Below, in pieces: positions 43,228 through 53,225 of a DNA stretch of 64,000 nucleotides. Numbering within the stretch: position 1 is the first letter of the stretch; the number at the start of each line of letters is the position of its first letter. The notes beneath the pieces were generated by a model, which ran no database searches, was not told the origin of the DNA, and saw only the letters and a list, made by a program, of their open reading frames with translations. The DNA lies in assembly GCA_029260735.1 (NCBI GenBank), contig JAJDCR010000007.1:1-64000 (forward strand), written 5' to 3'. The stretch is from Planctomycetota bacterium. Its GTDB lineage: Bacteria > Planctomycetota > Uabimicrobiia > Uabimicrobiales > Uabimicrobiaceae. The position numbers and the translations under genes were made by a program.

Positions 43228-45831
43228 CTACTTAGAGATAGCTTGAGATAATATCTCTCTTAACTTACGTAATTTTGCCGGTTTTGTTAAAAGGAAGTCA
43301 ATTCCGGGAGGAATTTCCCCAGAGGCTTCTATCAGGTCTCCAAATCCTGTCAGAAGAATGATCGGTTGTTGGGGATTTATTTCCTTGATAGAAATAGCTA
43401 AAACATCCCCGCTCATTCTGGGCATGGCCATATCTGTAATGACCACATCAAAATCTTTTTCCTTATAGTATTGAAGAGCTTTTTCTCCGTCGTTGGCTAT
43501 TGTAACAAAGTGACCATCTTGTTTTAAGTGTTCTTGCATAAGACGGCGGACGATGGGTTCATCGTCAACAAAAAGTATTTTTAAGCCATGAATTTGAGGG
43601 TAAAATTCTTCTACTTCTGCTTGGGTAGAACTTTGGTCTAAAACGGGAAAACTAATGACAAAAGAAGTGCCTTCTCCGACAACACTTTCTATCTCAACGG
43701 TTCCCTTGTGCCTTTGAACAATACCAAAAACCATGGCTAGTCCAAGACCTGTTCCTTTTTCGCCTTTCGTTGAAAAGAACGGTTCTAAGCATTTTTGTTT
43801 AACTTCAGCGGACATTCCTGAGCCTGTATCGCTAACAACAAGAACAACTCCATTGTCTTGTTGGTAAGTGTAGACAGTAATTGCCCCAACGTCGACAATC
43901 GAATCAACGGCATTGAAGATTAAGTTGGTAATGGCTTCTCGAATTTCTATTTCATTTCCATAAAGCTCTTCGACTTCACTCAGTTCTGTGTTGACAGTAA
44001 CTGTAACATTCTTGGCCAAAGATTGGTCTTTCCACCTAGGTTTTGTAAGCATAACAACTTGTTTAACCAACTCATTTAAGCTATAGGGCTTAAAAATTTC
44101 TTTGATCTCTCGGGGACGATAAAAGTCGCGCAATCGTCGGACAACTCCCGCAGCATCTTGAGCAGACATGTGAATCATGTTTAAATAACGAGAAACTTTG
44201 TCCGTATCTTGAATGTTTGCCGGATGCATTAAGAGAAGTTCACTAAAACCGGAAATGGGTGCTAGGGCATTATTGAAATCGTGGGCTATTCCAGAAGCCA
44301 TTGCACCCAAGGCATGGAGACGTTCTTGTTGAATAATTTGCTCTTGGGTTTGTCGTAGCTCTTCTACAGTGGCTTCTAAACGCTGTTTACTTTGATTGAT
44401 TTCGGTCTCTGTCTGCTTGCGTCCGGAAATATCTGAGAGGAGACCATCGGCAAACATAACTTCTTCTACCTTGTAAGATTTTACTGCGCGAATATGAAGC
44501 CACGTCCATTGTTGGTCTTTCCGGCAAAAACGAAATTCGAGATCAAAATTTTCGTTATGAGAAAAAAGAGCTTCGTGCTGTTTCTGAACTTTAGGAAGAT
44601 CTTCTTTCGCAATTAGGCTGTACCAAAAGGAAGCCCCTTTTTCACAAAACTCTTGGGGAGTATAACCTGTGATTTTTTCAATATTGGGACTGATGTAGAC
44701 AAAGTTTGATTTTTCATCTGTTGTCCAAACAACCTCGGGGATGTTTTCTATGATAACTCGATATCTCTCTTCGCTTTTGTGAAGCTTTTCCGAGGCTCTT
44801 TTTCGTTCGTAGATTTCTTTTTGGAGTAGGAATTGAGATGCCGTTAGAGCGGCCGTTCTTTCTTGAACTTTTTCTTGTAGTTGGTTGTGTGATCTTTTTA
44901 AATCTTCTTCTGCGTAACCCCTTTCTATGGTGAGGCCAATCTGTCGTCCTACAGCCGTTAGTAAATCTAGGTCATGTCGCTGAAAGCGCCGATCTATTTT
45001 TAAAGAGTGTAGATAAATAGCTCCTAGAGTTCCACTGTGTCCTCGCAGAGGAGCGCAAACGATAGAATGAATATTGAGCTTTCGTACGGTAGAGTCGGCA
45101 TCGAAACGACTGTCAGCAAGAGTATTGATGCTAACAGTCCCTTCTGATTCTGTCAGAGCAGAGCGTATTACCGATGAGCTAATCCTAAACTCCTCCTCAG
45201 AAAAAGGAGTTTGCATGGAAGGGTGAGATCGGTAAGTTTTGTAGAAATTTTCGTGGGTATGATGAAGTTTGTAGAAAATACAACCTCTACCTATTTCTAA
45301 CTGGCATATGGTAACCTCCAATAAGCTCCCTAGAGTGCTCTCTATGTCTTCTTTGCCTTGGAGTAATTTTCCTGTCTCATGAAGTAAGGCTATGCCTCTT
45401 TTTATGACAGGAGTATCAATATCCTGAGAAAAAGTAGGTTCTTTTTCTTCTTTACGATGGATAACATTATCTTCCTCGAACGGATCTTTTTGTTCTAGGG
45501 AGGATTGGTTTTCGACAAAATTTTCTAAGAGATTTTCGGGAACTTCTTTTAATTGGAGAAGAACAGTGCCTAGCTGTAAGAAATCTCCTTCTGAGATCAA
45601 ACTGCAGAGAGTTTTCTTACCATTGACATAAATTCCGTTGGAACTATTGTTATCTTGAATGGTGACTTGTTCGTCTTGATAGATTAATGTTCCGTGTAAA
45701 GCGGAAACATTGGGACTTTCTAAATGAATATCACAGGAAATATCTCTTCCTATGGTCATCTTTTGATTTTTTTTAAGGAGAAAATATGCTCCTTTTTGTT
45801 TGTTATTTAGGATGACTATGCTGAGTGTCAT
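43228..45831 (-). CDS. Hybrid histidine kinase: FHA-GAF-PAS-HisKA-HATPase-REC
   Basis: An 867-residue soluble sensor. The FHA domain, about 1-100, has IGRDISCDIHLESP, SALHGTLIYQ and NNSSNGIYVNG. GAF spans about 145-300 and is followed by a coiled coil. PAS, about 350-470, begins SEERYRVIIENIPEVVWTTD. HisKA carries the phospho-acceptor His in ASGIAHDFNNALAP. The ATPase shows SDTGSGMS, FFSTKGEKGTGLGLAMV. The C-terminal receiver has ILFVDDEPIVRRLM with Asp in VVITDMAMPRMSG. FHA reading of phosphothreonine at the front of a histidine kinase joins the two phosphorylation systems. No partner response regulator is adjacent. GGAG precedes the ATG by six bases, and 160 bp separates it from the giant kinase gene. 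Confidence 0.9.
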   Translation of the reverse strand: MTLSIVILNNKQKGAYFLLKKNQKMTIGRDISCDIHLESPNVSALHGTLIYQDEQVTIQDNNSSNGIYVNGKKTLCSLISEGDFLQLGTVLLQLKEVPENLLENFVENQSSLEQKDPFEEDNVIHRKEEKEPTFSQDIDTPVIKRGIALLHETGKLLQGKEDIESTLGSLLEVTICQLEIGRGCIFYKLHHTHENFYKTYRSHPSMQTPFSEEEFRISSSVIRSALTESEGTVSINTLADSRFDADSTVRKLNIHSIVCAPLRGHSGTLGAIYLHSLKIDRRFQRHDLDLLTAVGRQIGLTIERGYAEEDLKRSHNQLQEKVQERTAALTASQFLLQKEIYERKRASEKLHKSEERYRVIIENIPEVVWTTDEKSNFVYISPNIEKITGYTPQEFCEKGASFWYSLIAKEDLPKVQKQHEALFSHNENFDLEFRFCRKDQQWTWLHIRAVKSYKVEEVMFADGLLSDISGRKQTETEINQSKQRLEATVEELRQTQEQIIQQERLHALGAMASGIAHDFNNALAPISGFSELLLMHPANIQDTDKVSRYLNMIHMSAQDAAGVVRRLRDFYRPREIKEIFKPYSLNELVKQVVMLTKPRWKDQSLAKNVTVTVNTELSEVEELYGNEIEIREAITNLIFNAVDSIVDVGAITVYTYQQDNGVVLVVSDTGSGMSAEVKQKCLEPFFSTKGEKGTGLGLAMVFGIVQRHKGTVEIESVVGEGTSFVISFPVLDQSSTQAEVEEFYPQIHGLKILFVDDEPIVRRLMQEHLKQDGHFVTIANDGEKALQYYKEKDFDVVITDMAMPRMSGDVLAISIKEINPQQPIILLTGFGDLIEASGEIPPGIDFLLTKPAKLRKLREILSQAISK

Positions 45832-45990
45832 TTTGTTCTCCTAACTTTTAGGAAAGGTAAAAAATCTTTGTTTTTTATCATTTCCTACTAAACCCTGGTA
45901 TTTCTTATCTTAAATTTTTTGGGATAAGCAGAATTCAGAACTTGTGGACGGGAAAATAAGTTTCCGTTTCCCTTGGAGTGTATCATATTT

Positions 45991-48900
45991 TTAGCGTCTA
46001 TTCTCCTTTTTTTCTTTACCAAAAGATGAAGCTCTTGGGCTCTTTGGATCTAAAATATAGGATCTGTAAGCGGCTTCCTTTGCGAGTTCTTTTTTTCCTA
46101 AGGCGAGCAGTGATTTTTCTTTGTATTTCCAACCTTCTCCATTACGAGGGTTTTTTTGGATTATCTCTTCAGCCATTTGCAAAGCTTTGTCGTATTGCTT
46201 GGTTTGATAGTAAAGAGCAACGAGTCGGTTATAAGCTAAATCTCGCTTTGGTTTGTATTGGATAGCTTTTTCTAAGTCGGCAATAGCTGAGGCTAAATCG
46301 AGCTCTTTCTCGCTAATTAGAGATCTTTCTAGGTAGTATCGTTCGCTAGGAAGTAGAGAAATGGCTTGGGTTAAGTATTGGTAGTACTGTTCGCGTAGAC
46401 TTTTGTTCTCTAATCTTTTTTGGTATAGTTTAAGGTAGTAATATTCATAGAGGAAATGGGTAACTTCTTGGTATTTTAACGTATCGTAGTTCTCAATATC
46501 ATTTTGATTGAATTGAGACCTAGAGAGATCACTGAAAACTCCATAATAAATAGGAAAGTAATAACCAAAGGCTGCTCCAAATTTAATGTTAAGAGTTTTG
46601 GTTTGCATTTTTTTATGTAGTTTTTTTAAATCGGAACCAAAACCTTTGTTTTTGATAATAATACGGATTAAAGCGCTGGCAGCGGCTTGCTGTACCATTA
46701 AAGACTTGTCTTGTAAAAGTTTAGGTAAAGTAAAATTTAGATCATTGGGAGCTTGAAAGATTAAGCCTCCAATGACTGCTCCTCGGACCAAAGGATTGTG
46801 GTGCTCCAGGTACCGAGTTATAACAATAGGACCGAGTTGTCCTCCAAAAGCGCCCATGAAGCCGATGGTAAGTATCCCTAAGGTGGGATTTTTTTCTTGG
46901 AGAAGTTTATCTAAGTGAGAAATTACACTAAAGTCTCGGTTATGGAGTAAACTAGTCATTGATGTACTTCTGACAATAAAGGATTCCTCAGGAGACTTGA
47001 CGAGATCTAAAAATATTTTGTTGTGGCCACGAAGCCAACCTAAGGACATTAAAGCCTGAAAACGTACATTATCTTTATCCTCTTTTATGAGGGGTAAAAG
47101 GTAAGAGGATAAACTTTCTATGCGGTATGCTCCAACCCTTAAAGCGGCTGCTCTTCTTACCTGAGGATGAGGGTCTTGGAGAAGCTGTATAAGAGTGGAT
47201 TGGTACTTTTTAATATGCGATGAGGGAAGAGTTTGGGTTTCTTGGATCATTTTTTTGGGCCACAAAGAAGCGCAACTATAAATTCTAACAAAAGGATTTT
47301 CGCTACGGCAACCCTTTACTAGTATCTCTAGACTTTTGTTGCGTGAGCTACTTTGAGCAGACAAAAACCGATTGGCCGCATAAAGTTGCACCCTCTCATC
47401 AGCATCTTCTAATAGAGGGGTTAAAAATCCGATGTTTTTTACATGAAGAGCGCAAAGAGCTCGAAGAAAAGTGTTTTTTAAAGCTAAACCATGGATAAGA
47501 ATTTGTTCGGCAACAGGGAAACCTTCTTTTTTTAAGGCAACTGCGCATAGAACAGATAAAGGCAATTGGTCGGAATTTTTCCCATAACGCTCTACTATTT
47601 GAAAAGCTCTTGTCGTTCCTAATTTAAGAAGAGTGCGGGCAGCGAGAAAACGCATAATCATATTCTCTTCTGAGTGTTCTAAAATTTTTTGTAAAAAATC
47701 TTCTCCTAATCCTCCCCATTTATCCAAATCGGGAAAAGCTTGGGGATCTTTGCCTATCATTAACCGCACCACAAGCCGCCGTATTTTGTCTTCGTTTTCT
47801 TGTTCTCGTTTAGCCTCTAGTTGTTTAGATAGATCTACCCATCGGACAGTTTTTTCAGAAGGATTATGATAATGTTGCGATACCTTATCCTTCACTTTTT
47901 CCCAAAGAGCATTATCTTGAGAAAAAGAGGTGAGAGCAGTAAAGGCTACTTGGAGAACCTCAGGTGAATTTTCTTCTTCTAGAGATTTAAAAAAAGAATC
48001 ATAGTTACTTAAAGTTTGTGGAGGAGCCGCTTGGCGGTACTGCAAATCAAGAATATTATATTTGTCTCGAAAGAGATCCCGAGGCTCTCCTAAAACAAAA
48101 AAAGTGGCTAAATGGGTATTGTAGATGGTGGGAATTTCTAAAATTTCTTCCAATTTTCCCTGATTAACCCGGTTCATAATAAAGTCGACTAGAGGAGAAA
48201 GTTCTCCTGGATTTAGTTCCAAGGAACGTTTGAAGTAAAATTCTGCCTGAGAAAACTTTTTTTCTTTGGTTAAAACTTGTCCATACCAAAGATGATAGCG
48301 AGGTTCCCAAGGGATCAACTGAAGACAGTTTTCTATCGCCTCTTTGGCCTTTGATACATCTCCTTTCTGGAGGTAGTATTGGGCTAACTTTTCTTGAACG
48401 ATGGGGAGATGAGAAAAATTTTCTTGGGCTTTTTCGAGATAAGAATAAGAAGTTGTCAGCTCCCCCATTTCTAGATAAATGGTTCCTAAGTAGGCGAGTA
48501 CTTGGCCTTGGTCGACTTCTGGAACGTCAATAATGCTTTTTAGATGATCAATGGCAGGCCTTTTTTGATCTAAGCGGTAGTATGCCAAACCTAGATACAT
48601 TTTTGCCTGGTTTTGGATTTCCTCCTCTGGAGAGAGGGCAAAAATTTGATTTAGATAATCTAAGCTCTCTTTGTATTTTTCTAAGAAATAAGCTGCTTGA
48701 GCAAAGATTAAAAGCAGTTTAGGATTTTTTCCATGAGGTAAAAGTTTTCTGGAGATTTGATAGGAAGCGGAATAATCTTTTTGAAGTAAAGCTAGCTCTG
48801 CTTGTTGTAGTCTTAGTTGGTTCTCCAGCTCTAATGAAAGAGGAGTCGCAAGAAGAATTTTTTCCAGGTCTTTTTCTGCTTGGCGGAGTTGATTGGTTTT

Positions 48901-50826
48901 GAGAAGAAGGTTTGCTCTAAATAAATAATTCTCTGCTTGAGGCTCCACTTGAATTACTTGTGAGATAGAAGTAATTGCTTCTAACCATTTTTGTTTCTTC
49001 TGAAAAATTTTGCTTTGCATTTTCCAGCCGAGGAGAGAAGAACCAAACTTTTCTTCTGCTTTCTTTATAATTCCCAAAGCGGCAGTATATTCTTTCTTTT
49101 GAAAGAGTTCTTTTGCTTTTTGGATGTCTTCTCCCCAGCTCTCTTCTACGAGTGTTTTTATAAGTGCATTTTCTTGGGATGCTTGGGCTTGTAAGCCCAT
49201 TTTTTGATAAATTTTTTCTTTGAGGCGATGAGCAGGAATATCTTTTGGGTTTTTTTTCAGAATGTAACTGCTGTATTGCAAAGCCTTCTTGTATTGTTTT
49301 TCGGTGAAAAAGATTTGGGCCAAGGCGTAATAGAAGGGATCTTTTTCCTTGGGAGCGTATTGTAAACCTTTTTCTAGAGCTTCTTTAGCCTGGGAGAACT
49401 TGTCTTGAAAGGCCAAGATATTTCCTAGCTCAAGATAAATTTCTTTTTGAGGGAGTATATCTATTATTTCTTGGTAAAGAATTTCTGCTTTTGCCCAGTC
49501 TTTATTCAAAGAGGCTGCTTCAGCTTTTTCTCTGAGACCGTGGGCGGCTTGTTTTTCTTCAAAAGAAACATCTCCTAGATAGTTTTTTGTAAAGAAAAAA
49601 CCTGCTATGGAAAAAAAGAGAACAAAAGAAAATATGGCGAGGAAAGATGTTTTACCACGAGAAAAAGTAGTCTGAGAAAATTTTCTCTTATAATTACGTG
49701 ATCCACGTTTAGGAGACAAACACATTTCTATATCCCGTGCTAGTTCCAGTGAACTCTGGTAGCGCCGGCTTCGCTTCTTTTCTATGGCTCGTAGGCAAAT
49801 AGTTTCTAAGGCAGGAGATATTTTGTTGTTTATGCTTCGAGGAGAAGGTGGTGTTTCGTTTGTGATTTTTTGATAAAGAGAGGCTAGGCTATCAGCATCG
49901 TAAGGACGTTTCTGAGTTAGGCATTGGTAAATCATGATTCCTAGAGCATAGATATCTGTCCGGTGGTCTATTTTTTTATCTGCTTCTACTTGTTCGGGAG
50001 ACATGTAAAAGGGAGTCCCTAAAACAGTCCCACTTTGAGTAATAGTGTTCTCTCCTATAGTTTTTTTGGCCAGCCCAAAGTCGGAAAGATAGGGTTCTCC
50101 TTCTTTACTAATTAAAATATTACAGGGTTTTATATCCCTATGAATAATGTTTCTTTTGTGAGCTAAGTGGAGAGCGCGAGCAATTTTAGCAATGATGGGA
50201 AGAGTTACTTTCCAGGGCTTGCCTTCCTCTAGGTATTTATGGAAAGTGGAGCCCTCTATGTAGTCCATAACTAAATAAGGATGGTTTTCGTGAGTGCCAA
50301 CCGTGTGGATTCGGACAACATTGGGGTGACTTAAAGAGGAGGCGGCCTGAGCTTCTCGAAAGAATCTTTTGACTTCAATGGAGTCATTTAGACTTTGTCC
50401 TCCGAGGAGAACTTTTAAGGCAACGACTTTGTTTCCACCTACTTCTTTGGCTCGGTAGACAACTCCCATTCCTCCTCGAGCAATTTCATCGATTACTTCA
50501 TAGTTGGCAAAACGCTTTTTTTCTGGCCTTGGAGGAACATCTTTTTCGTAGTCTAAAACAACTGTGCTTTCTGAAGGGCAATTTTTTTGTCCGCCACTTG
50601 TTGTGACGATTCTTGTCTCTGCTTTTTCGAGTAGTTTGATTTCTTGAGCTAAAACTTGGGAAGGAATCCATTTTTTTTGGAGTAAATATTGGGCTAAGGA
50701 AGTCGATTCTGACTGAGAAGATTGTTGGAATGCTTCCTGAGCTTGTGCTCGACTGAGTAACTTCTTTTTTAAAAGTGAGCGCAGCAGTAGTTTATTTGTT
50801 TTTGCAAGATTTTCTTTTTGATTCAC
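45991..50826 (-). CDS. Giant membrane Ser/Thr kinase with TPR, HEAT and TPR repeats
   Basis: About 1611 residues. The first 70 residues are a helical pair (LLLRSLLKKKLLSRAQAQEA, LAQYLLQKKWIPSQVLAQE) common before planctomycete kinases. The kinase domain, about 110-375, has EIARGGMGVVYRAKE, VVALKVLLGG, IHRDIKPCN, DFGLAKK and GTPFYMSPEQ. One membrane helix near 405-425 (FLAIFSFVLFFSIAGFFFT) is followed by at least 14 TPR units to about 950. HEAT-type repeats (about 1010-1450, for example HPQVRRAAALRVGAYR) and C-terminal TPRs follow. The tail would be extracytoplasmic. GTG at 50826 is favoured by AGGGG six bases upstream; TTG at 50832 is the alternative. The ribosome site overlaps the upstream stop, so it is coupled to the transglutaminase-like gene. 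Confidence 0.9.
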   Translation of the reverse strand: MNQKENLAKTNKLLLRSLLKKKLLSRAQAQEAFQQSSQSESTSLAQYLLQKKWIPSQVLAQEIKLLEKAETRIVTTSGGQKNCPSESTVVLDYEKDVPPRPEKKRFANYEVIDEIARGGMGVVYRAKEVGGNKVVALKVLLGGQSLNDSIEVKRFFREAQAASSLSHPNVVRIHTVGTHENHPYLVMDYIEGSTFHKYLEEGKPWKVTLPIIAKIARALHLAHKRNIIHRDIKPCNILISKEGEPYLSDFGLAKKTIGENTITQSGTVLGTPFYMSPEQVEADKKIDHRTDIYALGIMIYQCLTQKRPYDADSLASLYQKITNETPPSPRSINNKISPALETICLRAIEKKRSRRYQSSLELARDIEMCLSPKRGSRNYKRKFSQTTFSRGKTSFLAIFSFVLFFSIAGFFFTKNYLGDVSFEEKQAAHGLREKAEAASLNKDWAKAEILYQEIIDILPQKEIYLELGNILAFQDKFSQAKEALEKGLQYAPKEKDPFYYALAQIFFTEKQYKKALQYSSYILKKNPKDIPAHRLKEKIYQKMGLQAQASQENALIKTLVEESWGEDIQKAKELFQKKEYTAALGIIKKAEEKFGSSLLGWKMQSKIFQKKQKWLEAITSISQVIQVEPQAENYLFRANLLLKTNQLRQAEKDLEKILLATPLSLELENQLRLQQAELALLQKDYSASYQISRKLLPHGKNPKLLLIFAQAAYFLEKYKESLDYLNQIFALSPEEEIQNQAKMYLGLAYYRLDQKRPAIDHLKSIIDVPEVDQGQVLAYLGTIYLEMGELTTSYSYLEKAQENFSHLPIVQEKLAQYYLQKGDVSKAKEAIENCLQLIPWEPRYHLWYGQVLTKEKKFSQAEFYFKRSLELNPGELSPLVDFIMNRVNQGKLEEILEIPTIYNTHLATFFVLGEPRDLFRDKYNILDLQYRQAAPPQTLSNYDSFFKSLEEENSPEVLQVAFTALTSFSQDNALWEKVKDKVSQHYHNPSEKTVRWVDLSKQLEAKREQENEDKIRRLVVRLMIGKDPQAFPDLDKWGGLGEDFLQKILEHSEENMIMRFLAARTLLKLGTTRAFQIVERYGKNSDQLPLSVLCAVALKKEGFPVAEQILIHGLALKNTFLRALCALHVKNIGFLTPLLEDADERVQLYAANRFLSAQSSSRNKSLEILVKGCRSENPFVRIYSCASLWPKKMIQETQTLPSSHIKKYQSTLIQLLQDPHPQVRRAAALRVGAYRIESLSSYLLPLIKEDKDNVRFQALMSLGWLRGHNKIFLDLVKSPEESFIVRSTSMTSLLHNRDFSVISHLDKLLQEKNPTLGILTIGFMGAFGGQLGPIVITRYLEHHNPLVRGAVIGGLIFQAPNDLNFTLPKLLQDKSLMVQQAAASALIRIIIKNKGFGSDLKKLHKKMQTKTLNIKFGAAFGYYFPIYYGVFSDLSRSQFNQNDIENYDTLKYQEVTHFLYEYYYLKLYQKRLENKSLREQYYQYLTQAISLLPSERYYLERSLISEKELDLASAIADLEKAIQYKPKRDLAYNRLVALYYQTKQYDKALQMAEEIIQKNPRNGEGWKYKEKSLLALGKKELAKEAAYRSYILDPKSPRASSFGKEKKENRR

Positions 50827-50835
50827 GCTCAACCC

Positions 50836-52662
50836 CTAATCTAAAAACTGGATCGAAGTCACAAAATTTAAAAAACCACTTTCAATTTGAGGCAATTCTT
50901 TTTCGGAAACTACCAAAAAAGCCAATATCATTTTCCCTTTTTTCTCACCAATAAAAGATCTATAAATCAAGGGCGCTTGGAAAGGTTTTAATGCACTTTC
51001 TAATCCATCTATGCCATTGATTTTTTTGGGCTGGGACCAAAGCACTTCTACCTTTTTACCAAGCTTGCTTTGAAAAGATTGTAGTATTTCAGATAAAGAA
51101 GATCTTGTTGGGAAGACCTTAACAACGATGGCGGGCCCTTGCCCTTGTAAAGAGCGTAAGACGAGTAAATTATTATTATTGTTTTTTCCCAATATAGCCC
51201 AGTCAGAAGGTCTTTTGGCGGAAATCCCAAGGAGATGGTCGTAAATACGACCATCTTTCTCTTCCAGAATACTTTGCCGCTCTTTTAGATATATTTTTTG
51301 GTTTTGCTTGAGGATAGAATGGATTTGAATGGAGAGTTTCCCATAGCCAGAAATTTGAGACCACTCCTTGCCCACAAAAATCCTCAAAAAGCGAGCTCCT
51401 TGTCCCCAATTTCCTCGCCAAAGAGGATACCATTTGCTCTCCAAACGAACCTCAGCCCAACTTTCATAGTGGAAAGCTCCCGGTTTATAAACAAGACCAC
51501 TTGCTAAGCGAGTGGGAATTTTTTGAGCTAAACATAGGGTAACTGTTGCAATAGCGGAAGAATTGCTTCCTAAGATAGTTTTTAGAACGCTTCCTTCTCG
51601 TGTTGTTTTTGATTCAATATTTTCATCGATCCAGTGGGCAATATAGCGTGCTTTTGCCAGTGGGTTAGGAGAAGATTGGGAAGCCTTCTCAGAAATCTCT
51701 TGCACTCTAGAATCTTCAATAGGAAGTTTTTCGGAAAGTTTTGTCGAAGGAGAATAAGAAGACAGGTTCTTTGGATTAAGGGTTATAGGACTAGGCGGAC
51801 CTTGTAAAATCACTTGTTGGTCTTTGACTTTTTGAAAATCTCCATTGAGGATATACTTGCTTCCTTCCCCAGAAATTTTTAGATAGAGTTTTTCAGATTT
51901 CTCCATATCAAGAATATAAGGAGCAGGGATTGGTTCTCTCTGTTTTTTATTCTCCAGGGCTTCTTCTTTAGATGATTGAATAATGGAAAAAGATCCCAAT
52001 TGATAACGCAAAAGAGAACCGTCTTTGGCAACAAAAGCATCTGCCCAAAAATTCTTTAGCTCTCCTGTTGATACCTTAAAATGATAGGTGCTTTGTTTTT
52101 TTCCACTAACTAAACGTGTTGCTGTTGCATAGAAGCGAACAGACAAAGAAGTTAAGTCTCGTTTAGATGAAGCTAATTGCCTACTTCGATAATATTTGCC
52201 TTTTTCGAGTTTTTTCTGTTGAACAACAAAGTATAAAAAATCTTCTACATGAAGATAAAAAGAGCCCTTTGGCAAAGTATGGACTTCGTCTTCTCCTTGG
52301 AGAGTATTCAGAGTTCCAGAAGCTAAAAAGAAAGATTTTTTTTCTCCCTCTTCGAGTAGACTCAAGCGAGCAGACTGAAGCTCGTAATTGGATTGTAAAA
52401 CTGCTGCAACCTCTTCCTTCTCAATTTTTCCTTGAACGAGGAAACTCTTCAATTTCTTTTTGTAGTATAGTCCTTGTTTTTTGTTATACTTGTAAGAAAT
52501 ATGAGAGTAGCCCACTTTTTTACTGTTGTAGGAGTAAATAAACCACTTTTCTTTTGCTGAAATAGTCGATGGAAAAAGGCAAAAAAAGCCCAATAAAAAG
52601 AAAAGACATCGTTTTTGATGTGCATATATACTAAATGAAAATGGAAATTTTTGTGGCTGCAT
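50836..52662 (-). CDS. Exported transglutaminase-fold protein lacking catalytic residues
   Basis: A 608-residue protein with a signal peptide (CLFFLLGFFCLFPSTISA) and a beta-rich N-terminal half. The transglutaminase-like core, about residues 325-430, reads ARYIAHWIDENIESKT, then SNSSAIATVTLCLAQKIPTR, LASGLVY and YESWAEVRLESKWYPLW. In active relatives the helix starts with Cys (GDCxE) and the next strand has His (HxWxE). Here Ser and Glu stand in those places and the Asp strand is also changed, so it is probably a binding pseudoenzyme. It is coupled to the giant kinase gene and would meet that kinase's TPR/HEAT tail outside the membrane; a sensor-ligand pair is an inference. Its own ribosome site is weak (AAGAAG). 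Confidence 0.8.
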   Translation of the reverse strand: MQPQKFPFSFSIYAHQKRCLFFLLGFFCLFPSTISAKEKWFIYSYNSKKVGYSHISYKYNKKQGLYYKKKLKSFLVQGKIEKEEVAAVLQSNYELQSARLSLLEEGEKKSFFLASGTLNTLQGEDEVHTLPKGSFYLHVEDFLYFVVQQKKLEKGKYYRSRQLASSKRDLTSLSVRFYATATRLVSGKKQSTYHFKVSTGELKNFWADAFVAKDGSLLRYQLGSFSIIQSSKEEALENKKQREPIPAPYILDMEKSEKLYLKISGEGSKYILNGDFQKVKDQQVILQGPPSPITLNPKNLSSYSPSTKLSEKLPIEDSRVQEISEKASQSSPNPLAKARYIAHWIDENIESKTTREGSVLKTILGSNSSAIATVTLCLAQKIPTRLASGLVYKPGAFHYESWAEVRLESKWYPLWRGNWGQGARFLRIFVGKEWSQISGYGKLSIQIHSILKQNQKIYLKERQSILEEKDGRIYDHLLGISAKRPSDWAILGKNNNNNLLVLRSLQGQGPAIVVKVFPTRSSLSEILQSFQSKLGKKVEVLWSQPKKINGIDGLESALKPFQAPLIYRSFIGEKKGKMILAFLVVSEKELPQIESGFLNFVTSIQFLD

Positions 52663-53225
52663 GAAACTTCTTTATTAAAAATATTTTACTCTTTACCTAC
52701 ATTCGGCAAAGTTAAGCGTTTTTTAGAGGATTCAGAACTCAGAATCCAGAATTCAGTAGAAAAAAACAGAAAAAAAGACATCTCTGCGAGGTTTTGGATT
52801 TCCCTACTTCTGTGAAACTAAAATGCAAAGGTTATATCAGGAGCCATTAATTTAAGACTTTACTGGCGATTTGATCTCGTGACTCGATTCGTAATCGTAA
52901 TTCGTAATCTTAATCGTAATCTTTTATTATGCATTCGATTATGATTAAGATTACGAATTACGATTACGAATCGAGTCACGATCTTTGCTTAGTTTCATTT
53001 TTGAAAAAACGAATTTTCTTTGCATTAGAGCTCTGCTGGATTCTGGATTCCATTTTACTTAACTTACAGCCCGATTTGAAAAAAGAAAAAATACTTTCAT
53101 TTGACTGGCGAAAGCGGGCTTTAATTAGGGAAAAGTGGATACTCCCTTTTCAATTATAGCTAGATATACCTTATTGCCAAAGAAAAATTTATCTTCTTAA
53201 AAAAGAGTTCACAAAGGAGGTTCCC
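52663..53225. other. 563-bp gene-free region with repeats
   Basis: Divergent promoter region between the transglutaminase-like gene and the eight-helix membrane protein gene. It holds heptamers at 52730-52756 (ATTCAGA, ACTCAGA, ATCCAGA, ATTCAG) and the long hairpin at 52878-52980. A strong ribosome site AAAGGAGG precedes a TTG start at 53226. No convincing gene is seen. Confidence 0.55.
52878..52980. repeat. 43-bp near-perfect hairpin of CGTAAT-type repeats
   Basis: Arms at 52878-52920 and 52938-52980 are complementary at 42 of 43 positions with a 17-base loop. Each arm is built from ATTCGTA/ATCGTA units (CGTGACTCGATTCGTAATCG and on), so tandem and inverted repetition are combined. It is far longer than a terminator needs and lies in a divergent promoter region. 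Confidence 0.9.

Noticed and set aside
52929..53159. A 76-codon frame overlapping the right arm of the long hairpin
   Set aside because: It begins in the hairpin, lacks a ribosome site, and its composition is unlike the neighbouring genes.
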